Source: Trichoderma breve (taxonomy: Eukaryota > Ascomycota > Sordariomycetes > Hypocreales > Hypocreaceae). From it: a stretch of 64,000 nucleotides of DNA. The notes below the pieces were generated by a model. The model was not told the origin of the DNA and did not search any database. It was given only the letters and a program-made list of their open reading frames with translations. Shown here one piece after another: positions 1 through 12,062 of the stretch. Every line of letters begins with the position of its first letter. Position 1 is the stretch's first letter. The stretch lies in NCBI RefSeq assembly GCF_028502605.1, contig NC_079232.1, positions 1,178,001 through 1,242,000 on the forward strand, in the 5' to 3' direction. A program made the translations under genes and the position numbers.

Positions 1-1264
1 AGGAAGGTGTCACCGAGAACAGGGAAGTCATCGTCCTGAGAAACACCAAGCTTGCAGATGCCCAGATCAGGTTGCTGCCAGATGAAGTCCTTGTACTCGA
101 CGTCGACGACGACGTCACCAAACTTGAAGTTGACACGGCCGGGGGTGTCGATGATATCGCAGTCAACAATGTAGTCGCCAGAGGTAGTCTCCAGACGGGC
201 AGAAGGGAAGGCCGTGAGGATCTTCTCGAAAAGAGGACCGGGAAGGGTGCTGACGGTGTAGCCGCTGTCGAGGAGCACCGGCTGGCCGTTAGGCTTGTCG
301 AAGACCTCAACATTGGATCCGTCCTCCTTGGTGATGCTCATACCATCCATGTAAACCCAGTAACGAGTGTAGCCGTCGGGAGAGGAGGCGGCGGGGATGA
401 TGGGTCGCTTGGCGAGGGGTCCAGAAAACTTCTTGACGTCAATTCCGCCATAGGTGACAGAGCCTCGGTCACTGTCAAGGCCTCGGATATCAAGACTGAA
501 AGCCCTGCTCTTGATGAAACCCTGCGTGGCCAAGTTGTCAATGACAAAGGGGTAAGGGCTCTTCCAGCCACTCAGATCAGGGCCAGCACCGAGAATACCA
601 ACGGAAGCAAACTCGCTGTCAGTGGCAACACCGAAAACCTGCTGGTTAATTCTCAATGCTGCATTGTTCGTTAGCAGCTGTTTTCTTTTCCCTCCTCGTC
701 TCACATCGATTGCCTTATGCCAATATTGAGGCAAGCTTGCGCATGCTTTAATATGTATTCGGAGCTTATTCCATTCCTCCATGTGACAACCTCAATGGTT
801 GGTACGTATAAAAGAAATATCATGAACTTACAGCCGAGCTGGACGTAATCGTAGCCATAGTTGAAATCAACAAAGCCCGTACCATATTTGATACCTCCCG
901 GTTCCTTGGCGTCGACAAATGTTGTGGAGTTTGAAAATCGGCCAAAGGTTTCGCAAAAGGTCGGGTCTGTAGCCTTGCTACACACGGGGTTGACCCAGAG
1001 CTCGGAAGAACCAGTATCGAAATTGACGCTCACTGCCTGCGGTGGTGTACCAATTTCGAGTTGAATGCTGTAAAAATAGCCAGTTTGTTGGGCTTGCAAA
1101 TCGGCGCTATCCTGGCGCCTGTGCAGGTGCTTCGAACGGGCACCCTTGGTGGTGGTAAGAGTATATCGCATAATTCCATTTTGCTCGGATGTGTAGCTGT
1201 CGATGAAGTCGAGGGCTTGAGCCGCAAGCGGCCACGCCGCGAGCGCATAAAGAGTGGAACGCAT
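1..1264 (-). CDS. Secreted aspartic protease, yapsin/candidapepsin type (partial, runs off left edge)
   Basis: Pepsin-family (MEROPS A1) endopeptidase. Exon 1 is 832-1264, an intron with donor GTAAGT and acceptor GCAG spans 659-831, and exon 2 is 1-658, open at the window edge. The chosen start at 1264 (a Met at 1285 is an alternative) gives a hydrophobic signal peptide ending near AAQA. A short propeptide with a dibasic HRRQ site follows, as in pro-yapsins. The first catalytic motif is DTGSSELWV; the second is DSGYTVSTLP in exon 2, and the flap-region sequence IKYGTGF is present. The C-terminus is missing because the window begins inside the gene, so a GPI-anchor signal cannot be judged. It is transcribed leftwards with a 4 kb gap upstream. 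The protease family is clear; whether it is secreted or wall-anchored is not. Confidence 0.9.
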
Positions 1265-4200
1265 AGTGAATGTATGCAACGCCAAACAATTGCCGGCTTA
1301 AGGAATGACCGGCAAAGAGGCTGTATCAAAAAAACGAAGAAGAAGGAAAGATTGAAAAGCAGTTGGACAAAGAAAGGGAGCGACGTAGGCGTAAAGGAGG
1401 GAGAGACGTATGCGGCAGAGGGAGCTGGCCCAGGGAGCATTATGTATAATTTAATCGGCCTTCCCTGCCTTGCGCGTGTGGATAATTAGTTGATAGCGGA
1501 GGATGAGCGCCCAAGACGAACCAACCCAAGCAATCCATGGCCCTGGCGTGGGTCCCATGCTTGTATGGCGTCGCTTGAGTAAGTCAAACGGCCACAAGGT
1601 TGCGCCAGTATGACGGCTCTGCCTGCGTCTGTTTGGGCCAAGACGCGGCAGTGGGTTCTGGGAGCACAGAGGAAATGAAGACGAACAGGGGCGCCAGAAA
1701 CGCTCTCACCTTCTCACCTCCTCGTTGTGGCGACTAGAGATGCGCCAGAGAGGCCTCAAGCTTCGAGCTTGTGCAGCTCCGGCCAAGTGTTGCAGTGCAA
1801 GATGACACGGAGCGCTCGGTGGCATTAGACTGGCTTCAATCGACGCTAAAGCGCTAAGTCGGGAAGCTTGAATTCTGCTTCCACCATGCGTTTCTTCTCG
1901 CAGTATCACCTTCGCAGGCCTGGAGAGTGCCTGGACAAGCGCAGCTATCCGAACTCCTTTTTTCTCTCCCGTTTCCTTCTTTCAGAGCGTTGGCTTCACC
2001 GTCATCTCTTGGTGGCCAGAAGCACCGGAAATATGCGCGTTGCTCTTCCAGCTGCAGTACCGAAAGAGGAGGGGAGCAGACATACTCCTTAGGGCCTTGG
2101 CGACGATCCTGAAATCAGGGAAATGTCGAAGGTCACTCACTCCTCCACAGAAATCCCACCCGTATCCATCGTCTCTTGCATCGCCTCGATGCATTTGTAG
2201 ATCCTGCTTGTGCTTGAGGCTGCAGCCGCTTCGCCCATTGGCGGGATAGCAAGCGTCAATACAGGACCGTCACCCGCTAAGACGAAGACGAACCTCGCCT
2301 TGCTCGCCTTGTGTGGAGGGCGACATTGGACAAAGTTTCGGAAGCATTAATTGAGCGAAATGGGCCAGGCTAAACAATGGGGCGAGCGGGCAGGGATCCG
2401 TCGTAAAGGGGGGGCCCAGCTGAAGTTCAAGAGACATTAATAACGAAGGGGTCGCGTAGCGGAGCAGACGAAACAAATCAGATCACTCGCCAAGCTAGAC
2501 ACGGGAGGACAGCAGCAGCAGCGGTGGTTGGATCCGGTTTTCTGTTTGTTTGTTTGTTTGCCGGCGGAATCAACTGAAGAGGGTTGGAAAGGGGCGAGAT
2601 GAGATGCCGTACATGCGAATTCTCGAAGCTCAAGTTGAATATGATTGGAATTGTTTATGCCAACCAGTGATGATGGCGAGAGGGGATTTGGATAACAAAG
2701 GATGGACCACGTTTCGGTTCCTGCATTAGACCAGCACTCACTTGTACGCTTGTCGCTTAGGTCGCTGCTTTAGTGCCCCTTATTGGGCCTTAGCACGGCA
2801 GCAGTCTGCAGGGGCCGCCCATCCTTTGCTGTGATACGGCCTGTGATCGCTGTAACGGCACAGCGATAAGGTGTTGATAGCGCACCTCGACTTTTTAAGC
2901 TCAGCCACAGCGGGATCCCATCCTGGGGATTGTTTACAGTACAGCATGAAGCAAGTCTGAGTGGCTTTTTAAACATTTGTCCTCTAGAGGAACTATTGCC
3001 ATCTTCACAGACTAGCAAAATTGCCAGTGCGATCGATGACATGTCTCTGGCGGGGAGGCAGTGTCCCAGCCACCCGATGAAATTGGCACTGGTTCTTGCA
3101 ACCTGGTTTGGAATTGGAAATACGGGGATAGAGCATAGTGTGACGGGGTAATTTTAAAGTTATATCACCACGCGATCTTTCAGAAGCTTTGATGGCGTTG
3201 CTATTGATGCATACTAAGAATAGCTTCAATCTTAAAGACAAGTAAACGCGCCACGCAGCATGGAACCCCTTCAATGATAGATTAAGGTATCCTAGAATGA
3301 AACAGGTACAAAATCATCCAGCTCTTGGCTTCTGTGTAGTGTAAAACAAAGTTTACTTCTACATCTTATTCACTAGACACAAGCTACATGATGTAGTTGT
3401 ACAAAATGCAGCCAGAGTTCATGTTGTGCAATGATACAGCCGTAAAGCCGCATCTCATAGGGTGTTACTCCATATGCAGCCACTTCCCCTTTTGGAAGAG
3501 GAGTATTAGTCGTTCCTCGCCATGAGTTAAGGAGGAGGAACTGCATACCAAACAAATGGGCAAACTTAAAATTTGCCAAGGAGTGTTTAATGGGATTTCA
3601 GCTCTAAGCGAGCAATATGCTTTGTGTGCAATAGACGGCAATTCTTTCCGCCTGTAGGGTGGTACTACCAGTGCTGCATGAACAGCGCGAGGAAAGGGGT
3701 CTAGATTATATTCGTGAGAGTTCCCAAGCTAATCATGTTTGTTATCGGGAACGAGTTACGTTAAATAGTTTGAACTGAATAGATTGCCTAGGTTTATTCT
3801 GAAAGATAGTAAAACATGCGCTTTGGTTCTTGGTGCGTGTTGCATTTCACCGGTTTGCTCCAGGGTAGCTCCGAATATGAAGTGGACGCTATCAACATGT
3901 GCGGCTTCCCTACATCACCTGGGTATGCAGACGAGCTGCTCCTGTTCAGGGAATCATGACATTTTTATCTAATGATCAATTCCTGATGGGAGAGACTAAA
4001 AAACATACAGAGACTAACGGTATTCAGAAAACTCCGATCAAGCGAAAACCGAAACCGGCGCTGTTGCGCTCCTACCTGGTAGTTGATAAGGCCTTTTGGT
4101 TGGAGGCAAACGCAGTGAATGTCGACTGGAATAAAAAATCGCTGTATCAAGATAGTCTCACTGTCGATTTAGTAAATGACCAAGCTTAGACGCTGTGTAA

Positions 4201-5348
4201 GTCTTTGCTAGAGCTGACGTTGGTTGTGAGGGGTAGCCAATCATGTACCTGAGATTCCGAGCCTTCAAAGGCTATATACAACGTTTTGAATCTACATGTA
4301 AGCCTTTTAAAGAGCCAGACCATACCCCCTCGTTTTTCCAACCAATGCCAATTCAGTTAGTATCTGTTCTGCTATCATTTGCCCAAGTCCGACAACATGG
4401 GCACACTGAAGGTGGAATTAACCGCGTGCTAGACTCTTGAGCTGGTTAATATTCCGCCAAGTGGTGGACTTCATCTTACCACTTGACGTTCTGCTAAATG
4501 GAAACAAGGACAACATTGACCGATAACACCGAAGAGACATCGTGACGATTCTTCCTTACAACAGTCTCCTCGTTATGCAAAAGGAAGACGGAATAAAAGA
4601 ATAAGAAACACGCGGTGTTGTGCTTCGTTTGATACGCGTGATAAAGTTACATGTAGCTAGCGCCGTTGTGATAACCTTGAATTCCAGCTACACTATGAAG
4701 AAGAATTGATCAAGGCTCAATTGGTGTAGATAGCACTGGCAATTATCAAGTCCAACTAATGCAATCATCTACTATTCAACCGGGCGTCAATATCGGGCTC
4801 GGTCTTCTCTCCGTTTTGCCGAGCCTTCTTTTCATGGCGGCCAGGGGGAGCTTGGCTGTCTGGAACGGTCTCTTGCTGACTTGGAACCTGATCGTGAAGT
4901 AAAGAAAAAGATAACATGGTCTTCAAACCGACACGTATAGACAATTGATAGGCCGGGAATTGCATGTTATCCGTCAAAGTCATGCGGTTGACTTCATCCT
5001 CCATGCGGACACAGGGCTTATGTCCGACCCTATTGGCGGATGCGAGTCCTCCGATGTCTTTAGCATCTACATGGCTTCAACAAAAGTAGTTACCTTACCG
5101 ACAAATACAAATCTCCGCAAACGTTCTTTCACAACAGACCAATCTGAGACGAATCTGCCCACACTCGCATTTTCAGCGGACAAACCATGTAATGGCGAAT
5201 AATCGTCATACCAGAGCGGAGTAACATGTGAATTTGTTATAAAGCGGCTTCTTTCTTCTTCATAAGAGAGACTTCATCAAGATATATTTTGTTTGAAAGC
5301 AGTCCGAAATTAATTTAACTCGAACCATATCGCATCCATAACTTGAAA
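1265..5348. other. Gene-poor intergenic region, 4.1 kb
   Basis: Only short open frames occur on either strand, none with a recognisable domain, a convincing start or a splice pattern. There is a (TTTG)4 microsatellite near 2545-2560. The part beyond about 3000 is visibly more AT-rich than the flanking genes. It may contain the promoter of the protease and a non-coding transcript, but nothing in the sequence demonstrates either. Confidence 0.6.
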
Positions 5349-6332
5349 ATGTTTTGGGGTCGGTTTTCTCCCGAAAGAGATATTCCTTCTCAAGAAGGCA
5401 AAGTGATTGTGGTTACTGGAGGGCATGTTGACACCCCGTTTTAAAGTGAGAGTTAAGCTTGGCTAATACGAACAACGAACAGAAACGCAGGAATCGGAAA
5501 AGAGACAATATTACAACTATGCAAGCATTCGCCGAAAAAAGTCTTCCTCGCCACGAGAAACGAGGCCAAGGCGAAAGAAGCTATTGCGTCCATCAACTCA
5601 ACCCTGTCCAAGCCCGCCGATATTGAGTTTGTGAAACTCAATCTCAGCAACTTGGCATCAGCTGCTGCCGCTGCCGAGGACATTGCTCGCAGCATTGATC
5701 GGATTGATCTGCTGTTTCTCAATGCCGGAATCATGAACCAGCCGCCCGGCAAAACCGATGACGGACTTGACCTGCAACTCGGCACCAATCATGTCGGCCA
5801 CTTTCTTTTCACAAAGAAGCTGTTGCCCGTGCTCAAGCAAACCGTCACCAAATACAACCCCGATGTACGCGTTGTGTCTACCGCATCCAACGGACACACA
5901 TTTGCACCAGCTTTCGAGACCATGATCTCAACCGAAAAGCTGTCGGCGCAAGGCCAATGGACTTCCTATGGCGCATCCAAAGCCGCCAATATCCTTTTCG
6001 CTGCTGAACTGGCTAAGCGACACCCCGAACTCACCTCGGTGTCTTTGCATCCTGGTATGATCCAAACTGATCTGTATGTGACAACAACCTCAAACAGCTT
6101 CTTCCTCAGAAATCTCTTGCGCTTCTTCGGCCCCATCTTGTACCACGACGTTGCATACGGTGCCTTGACCCAGCTTTGGGCGGCTACCGTGGACAAGAGC
6201 AAGCTTCAGCAGGGCGGTTTCTATGTGCCGGTGGGGCAGCTGGAGAGCAAGAACAAGTACGCTGTCGATGCTGATATGCAGAAGAGGCTGTGGGATTGGA
6301 CCGAGGAAGAGTTGAAGCAGAGGGGTTATTGA
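5349..6332 (+). CDS. Short-chain dehydrogenase/reductase, retinol-dehydrogenase-like
   Basis: NAD(P)-dependent oxidoreductase of the classical/extended SDR family, 307 residues. Exons are 5349-5422 and 5483-6332. The 60-bp intron starts with GCATGT, a non-canonical GC donor, and has a good branch site (GGCTAATAC) before acceptor ACAG. Using this donor gives the cofactor motif TGGNAGIG at about residues 23-30, which no GT donor nearby would produce. Further family signatures are LNAG near 104-107, NHVGHF, and the catalytic YGASK with Tyr near 187 and Lys near 191. No signal peptide or membrane anchor is evident. Substrate is unknown; the closest family pattern is WWOX/RDH-like fungal SDRs. It is followed at 500 bases by the GFA-domain gene on the same strand. 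Confidence 0.88.
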
Positions 6333-6837
6333 GAGCATTTTTGCGTGCTGTATTTAATCCTTAGCTGGTTCTTCATTACTATTATTTGGATCTGTAGCGG
6401 GCCTCTGAATTAAAGCCAACTTCTTTTTCTCTTCTATTTGAGTTCAACCATTTGCATATTATCATTAAATGGATTAGTGTTTCATCATGGGGTAATAATA
6501 AGTTGATATTCTCTGTCAATTTTCCTTAACAAGGTGGAATTACTGAGGTCTCTTGCGAGCTTACGGAGCAACCTCGACCTGTTGGTGAGGGGCCGGGCTT
6601 GGTCCCCGTCTTATCTCGGACCAAGCAACGGCCTTGCTCGTCCGGGTATTGGTCCGGGTGGGCCGTCTTTGTCCGATCCGATCTCGCCGAAAACGAGAGT
6701 CGGAGTAAGACAGGTCCACATCACACCATGCGGTAAGATCTCATTGACCAGATAAAGCTACAAGCTTAAAAGAAAACCAGAAAAAAGTCCGTAAATTGTT
6801 TACTTGTTTGCGTCGTACCAATCGCAGCTCTGACAAG
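6333..6837. other. Intergenic region
   Basis: It separates the dehydrogenase from the GFA-domain gene. The short frame at 6534-6755 has no recognisable features and no supporting start context. I see nothing else in it. Confidence 0.55.
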
Positions 6838-7501
6838 ATGGGGTTCCCTGATGCCATCACGGGAGGATGCCTCTGCGGCTCGATCCGCTACTCAATATCT
6901 GCGTCTAGCGAGACCCCATGGCCGCCTCAGGTATGCATCCAGATGCCGCGCTGAGATTGAACGCCATGACTGACTTTCAGATCAATTAAGTCATCGGCAT
7001 GTCAATGTAAGTGTGCCCTATTTTTAGAAGTACCAGATTATCAGATGGGATCAATATGGTTACCTGTTACGTACTCGCGCCATGCGCTATCTGAATGCTG
7101 ACACTTTGACAGGTACAATGTGTCGCAAGTGGACATCATCACTCATTGCGCAATTCATCATTGTATTCCCCGACCAGCTCAAGCCAGCTTTCCACACCCA
7201 GGAAACATACGACGAATATGAATCATCACCTGGCCGGTACAGAGGATTCTGCAAGCGTTGCGGAACTTCGTTGGTTTGGCGGTCTGCAGATGATAGCAGC
7301 ACCGTCGATGTTTTCCTAGGGACAGTGGATGAAAGGTGGCTTGTGCATGAAGATGGTGGCAAGGTTGGACAAGAGCTGGCCAGGCCCAATGGAACACAGT
7401 TTTGGATGGAGAATGCAATTCCAGGGGTGACTGATCTGCTAAAAGGAGGGAAAGAGTTTCTCAGAGAAGGTGAAGACGGATGGGAGAGGAAAAGAGAATA
7501 G
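6838..7501 (+). CDS. GFA/CENP-V-type zinc-binding protein
   Basis: Small protein of the glutathione-dependent formaldehyde-activating (GFA, Mss4-fold) family, 165 residues. Exons are 6838-6930, 6991-7006 and 7113-7501; the middle exon is only 16 bases. Joining them gives GGCLCGSIRY at the N-terminus, CQCTMCRKWTSS across the second junction, and CKRCGT further on. Together these form the family's zinc-binding cysteine sets (CxC, CxCxxC, CxxC). Leaving out the micro-exon destroys the CxCxxC motif, which is the main reason for the model. Both acceptor sites are simple (AAG and CAG). Many fungal members have no known substrate, so binding of a glutathione adduct is only a family-level guess. It follows the dehydrogenase in the same direction. 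Confidence 0.85.
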
Positions 7502-8754
7502 AGTATCTATAGAGAAGATGGGAAAGGGCTCGGCAAATGATACAGTTGGTCTTGGTGAGCGAATTAGAATAGACTGAAGTTTTCAGCGAATAGAAAGCAG
7601 CTCATTGTATGGAATATGCATGCTCATGTCTAGTTGCATAGTCGTGTGACCGATGTGGATTGGCAGTTGAACAGGCCGGCCTATGTATGTTCTTAAACCC
7701 CGTTAAAATATATTCTTCACAATAGGCCCGGTATATCCTTGTTACGAGGCGTGGAATCATAGCCCGAGGGAAATGCCGGAGGGGGCGGAAGAAGAAACTC
7801 GAGGTCAGGTCTTAGAAAACCACATCAATCCCCATTTGTAACTTCCCAAGACCTTTCTATGATCCTGAAACAATCCGTGGACGTGTTTGCCGACTTCCGC
7901 AGCATTACAAAGCGCTAAGTAAGCTGTCAAAGCAGCACATGTCACCTATTGGCCGGTGCTTCCGCTGTCATGAGCAAAAGACGGGAATTTTGATAGAGGG
8001 CGGGCCGGAGACACAGCCCTGAGAGGGGAGCGGAGCGCTCCGGAGTTTTGAACTAAGACGATCAGGTCGATAGCGGTCTAGAGGGCTAGGGCTTGGTGCC
8101 TTTCAATGGCGTCACTTCAATAATACTCGTTTGTAAGTCTGCTGCCCATTCGTGCTTTGTTCGTTTCCCAATCTCTTTATGCGGAAACAGGTAATGGAAT
8201 AGGGGTCGGGTGTCGAACAGTCAATGCGTAGAAGAGAGGATTCGGTGGCAATTCAGCTCCGCCTTGGTTATTCAGTGGAAATGAGTAAGGCTGGATCCCA
8301 TTCCGGCTTTATCGTACGATATGGTAGCTCTCAGTTGAGGATCCGTACGGCTGGACAGACCAACTCAAATTACCCGAGGGTATTGATCCTGCGACATGGA
8401 ACTATAGTCTTGACAACTTGTCGCCCCATTCCCCAGCTTCCGCCTAATTAGTAACAACAGATAGAACCAGGGGAGTATGATCTTGGAAGCTTGAACCCCG
8501 CGTTCTAGCTCATGATCTGGGGAATCTGGGGATCAGTTGGCGGACCGCTATGGTGGCGCAATGTGGACGTAGCGTGGGTCTCCGGACCGAAGCCCGTAAC
8601 TCTCCGGAAGAGCCCACCGCGAACCGGCATCGGATAGCACTCGAGTGCGAGATGCTTAAATATATCCCAAGCCCGCTGCCCGTAGCTACCAGACCTCGGC
8701 TATATGTGCTTAACCCGAAATACCGGTTGTAAGTCCCTTGCAGTAGCCTTACAG
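7502..8754. other. Intergenic region, promoter of the Zn2Cys6 gene
   Basis: There are no convincing genes. The frame at 8224-8451 has no domain. The stretch nearest 8755 carries ATATATCCCA-like AT boxes near 8660 that could serve the downstream regulator, but this is weak. Nothing else is recognised. Confidence 0.5.
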
Positions 8755-10872
8755 ATGGATCCCCTGGAACAGTTTAGCACCGCCCTGGACACCATGTCCG
8801 ACAGCAGCTCTCTTAGCCCGGAGCCGCATCTGTCCAACAAGCAGCCGGTGCGAAGGGCTAGCAAGGCCTGTCTGGCATGCCGGGCTAGAAAGGTCAGATG
8901 CGACGTGACAATAAGATCTCCGTGCGGTAATTGTCAGTGGAATGGACAGCAGTGTGTTACACATGCTCGACGTGCCAGAAGGTATGTGTTAGACATGAAG
9001 TAGATGATGGAGAGTAACAACGGTTATTAACAATAGATCTCTAGACGGAGAAGAAAACCTGTTCCTACTGCAGCCCCTACCGAATCGGGTGCTTCAAAGG
9101 AGCTTGAATTGAAAGATGGAGCATGCAACCTGCTCGAGGAGTTTGCCATTGACTCCTTGGAGGCACCTATTTCCATGGAAGACTTGGAGCTCTTAAAAGC
9201 AGATATTGATTCAGACAAGTCTCCACAGAGTCTATTGTCGGATGATGTCGATGCCTTTGATCTGCCAAAATATGTCAGGCCCCTGACCAGCCTGCCTCCA
9301 GACGACATGGAGTATCTGCATTCCGAGGGCGCCTTAGATCTGCCCGATAGCACTCTACAGAACGCTCTCCTTCGTGCATTCTTTGAATACGTGCACCCAT
9401 ATGTTCCCACACTGGATCTGGATGCTTTCCTGCATTCTATAGAGACGCATGATGGGTCAGCGGGCCAGGTTAGCCTGCTATTGCTGCAGGCTGTGCTTGC
9501 AGCCGGGACGGCACATGTAGGGCTGGATCATCTTAGAAATGGCGGATATCAGACGCGGAAGCAGGCCCGCACGGCGTTTATGAAGCGAGTTCGGGTAAGT
9601 TTGTTCCTGGTAATTTGAATACACCATTCAACTATTAACACGGATGGATAGCTCCTCTACAAGTATAACTGCGAGCTGGATCAGATGGTCCTCACGCAAT
9701 CACTGCTGCTCATCACTTCATGGCAAGATGCCTCTGATGAGCACGGCAAGACATGGTTCTGGATTGATGCCGCCGTTTCCCACGCCTTCGCAGCCGGACT
9801 GCATCTGGAGCCCTCAGTAAACAAGCCCAACCTATCAAAGCGAAAGCAAAGGCTGCGTCGCCGAGTCTGGTGGTGCTGCTTCATCCGCGACCGGCTGCTC
9901 TCCCTAGGCATGAAGCGGCTACCGCGAATCAAAGACGGCGATTTCCACGTATCGATGCTCGAAGAAGCCGACTTCCAGCCGGAGCAGATCCGCAGCGACG
10001 ACGACCACGCCAAATTCGAGGCCATGTGCGTCTACGTCAAGAGCCGTAAGAAGCGCGCCGAGCTGGCCCGCATGTGCGTCGCGCAGGCGACTCTATGCAG
10101 GTCCATGAGCTTCTTATCCAGCAGCATGTACGTGGCGCCTCACGACAACTTTTCCAACTTCTCAGAGGCCCGCAAGATGACGCCAGACGGCGAACAGAAA
10201 TTCACCACGTACATCCGAGACCTGCTGGAGTGGAGAGACGGCCTGCCGGAGAGCGTCTCGTATCGCCCCATCTCGAGCAACGACATTGGCAAGGACGGTA
10301 ACACGAGCATTTCGATGGACCGTGCGGTGCTGCATATGATTTACAACACGGCTGTGCTGTGCCTTTACCGCTCGCGGTTCATGGTGTTGCTGAACGAGCC
10401 GACGGCGTCTACGATGGAGAAGGAGATGTGCAAGATTTACATGCAGCACTCGGCGAAGCGGATAGAGGAAATCTCCAAGAACATTTACGATCACGGCTTG
10501 GATCGGTTACTTCCTAGCATGGCGGCGAACATCGCTGTGTCAACCGCCAGCGTTTATCTATTGGAGCTAAAGGGCCATCTTCAGGGCTGTGCAACCGAGC
10601 AGAGCTATCGGCAAAGCAGAAAGCTCATGCAATCTATGCATGACATTTATGCAGGCGCTGATTTGTCGAGGGAATCCATTGAATGGGACAAGGAAGACAG
10701 CTCGGAAGAGGCCCCTGAGATGGCGGAAGATTATCTCATGGCGGACCAGGATTGGCTCAAGGACTTGGAGGCGGCGACTTGTTGGTTAGTGGCCGAACCT
10801 TTCAGGGCAGACAGTTTTCTACAGCATCCTGGAGAGGGATTGGACGTTTTTAATGAGTTTTTTGTTTGTTAA
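8755..10872 (+). CDS. Zn2Cys6 transcription factor with fungal-specific regulatory domain
   Basis: Sequence-specific nuclear regulator of 665 residues. Exons are 8755-8981, 9045-9594 and 9652-10872. The start at 8755 (MDPLEQF) is chosen because it leaves a usual short acidic leader before the DNA-binding domain. The binuclear zinc cluster is ACLACRARKVRC followed by CGNC and a final Cys, that is C-x2-C-x6-C-x7-C-x2-C-x6-C at about residues 41-68. A very basic run of six arginines and a lysine is created at the first splice junction and may be the nuclear localisation signal. The middle region (VHPYVPTLDLDAF, then HLEPSV and RRRVWW) matches the fungal_trans domain (PF04082), as in cutinase factor CTF1-like proteins. 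It lies about 1.2 kb upstream of the aldehyde dehydrogenase gene in the same orientation, so it could regulate it, but that is inference. Confidence 0.9.
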
Positions 10873-12062
10873 ATGATCATAGAGTACTGACTCGAGAGTC
10901 ACTGCTCATACTGGCGTATTTTTGGATTTTGGGATTATGAATCCATTGGATAATGATGTTGCAACGACCTCTAGATTAGGAAACACCTATGGTATACATG
11001 GGAGCTGAATCCTCATGTTTTTCTTATTGCAATCATCTTCTTGACTCTGCTGTGAACTCGCTATACGTAACATGTATCTACCATCTTCGATTCCCTTCTT
11101 CTTGTTAACTCTTAATTGCGATATCGGGTCCGTTAACCGGTGCTTCAATCTTACTCATACCCCATAATCTCAAAATCCCCATAGAAGCCCAGAGATATCA
11201 ACGCGTTACCCCGTACACAGGACCGCGTACCTCTCACAAACAAGTGGAGCATCGGACATTTCCCACGCAAAACTCATCCATCCAAACAAGAAACCGCGAA
11301 GCCCTGCCCCATCCCCCTTTCTCAGAAAATTGCCTAATGCGGTATGTGGCGATCCAGCTTGTTCCCTATTATACAAATCGAGTGAAGTCGCATCTGCTAG
11401 CTCTCCCAAAGCTCTTTTTAGCTCCCGCCGCACTAAACCTTAGAACAAAGATCAATGCTTGGGATTCAATTCGTGTTGCATCGAGTGGGCGCCGCTACCC
11501 CACAGAAACGTAGAGGTCGTTTCGGCGAGATGAACCGACTTCATTGGCTGAGGAACGTCTCGGTCCGCATCACCAATGGCTTGGGCTTGCGGTCCGCTCG
11601 AGCGTTTTGCAAGGCGGAAGCGTTTGATCTGTCTGGGGTAAATCGAGGCTGAGTGAGGGCCCAATAGTTTCCGGTTTGGGAAGCATACGGAGAATGTAAT
11701 GTTTTGCGTCGGCGATTAGTAGTGAATTTGCAAGCAAAGAGGAGGAGCAAGAGGAGATGATGCGTCCGTGTGATGGCAAGCCACGGTCGATTCAGTGGCC
11801 GGCCTTTTTGTGTTACGGACCGCATTCTAGCCCTCTGTGGGGGGAGGAGGATTGGCAGCCAAGATTCGGTTGATTGGCACGATACGGCACAATATATGTA
11901 AGGGGGCTTTTTGGCTGGTGTTGCATAAATTGGCTTGCTGGCAACCCAACAGAGATACAAGCCAGCCCGAAATCCCCTCTCCAAGATTTTCTCTTTTCCT
12001 TTTCCTATTCCTTTTCCTATTCCTTAACAGCAAGCGTTCGATATCTTTTATCAATATTCACA
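10873..12062. other. Intergenic region, aldehyde dehydrogenase promoter
   Basis: No gene is supported; the overlapping short frames on both strands at 11206-11984 carry no domains. The last 80 bases hold a pyrimidine-rich tract described separately. Confidence 0.55.
11991..12024 (+). promoter_or_regulatory. CT-rich tract with repeated TTTTCCTATTCC
   Basis: The tract contains two tandem copies of TTTTCCTATTCC after a CTCTTTTCC run and ends about 40 bases before the aldehyde dehydrogenase ATG. Pyrimidine-rich blocks at this position mark transcription starts of strongly expressed genes in filamentous fungi, so it is probably the core promoter or 5' leader. Confidence 0.45.

Noticed and set aside
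72..674. Open frame of 200 codons on the plus strand
   Set aside because: Opposite strand of the aspartic protease exon 2, which has clear catalytic motifs.
2545..2560. (TTTG)4 run considered as part of a mobile element
   Set aside because: It is simple sequence only; no terminal repeats, target-site duplication or transposase frame nearby.
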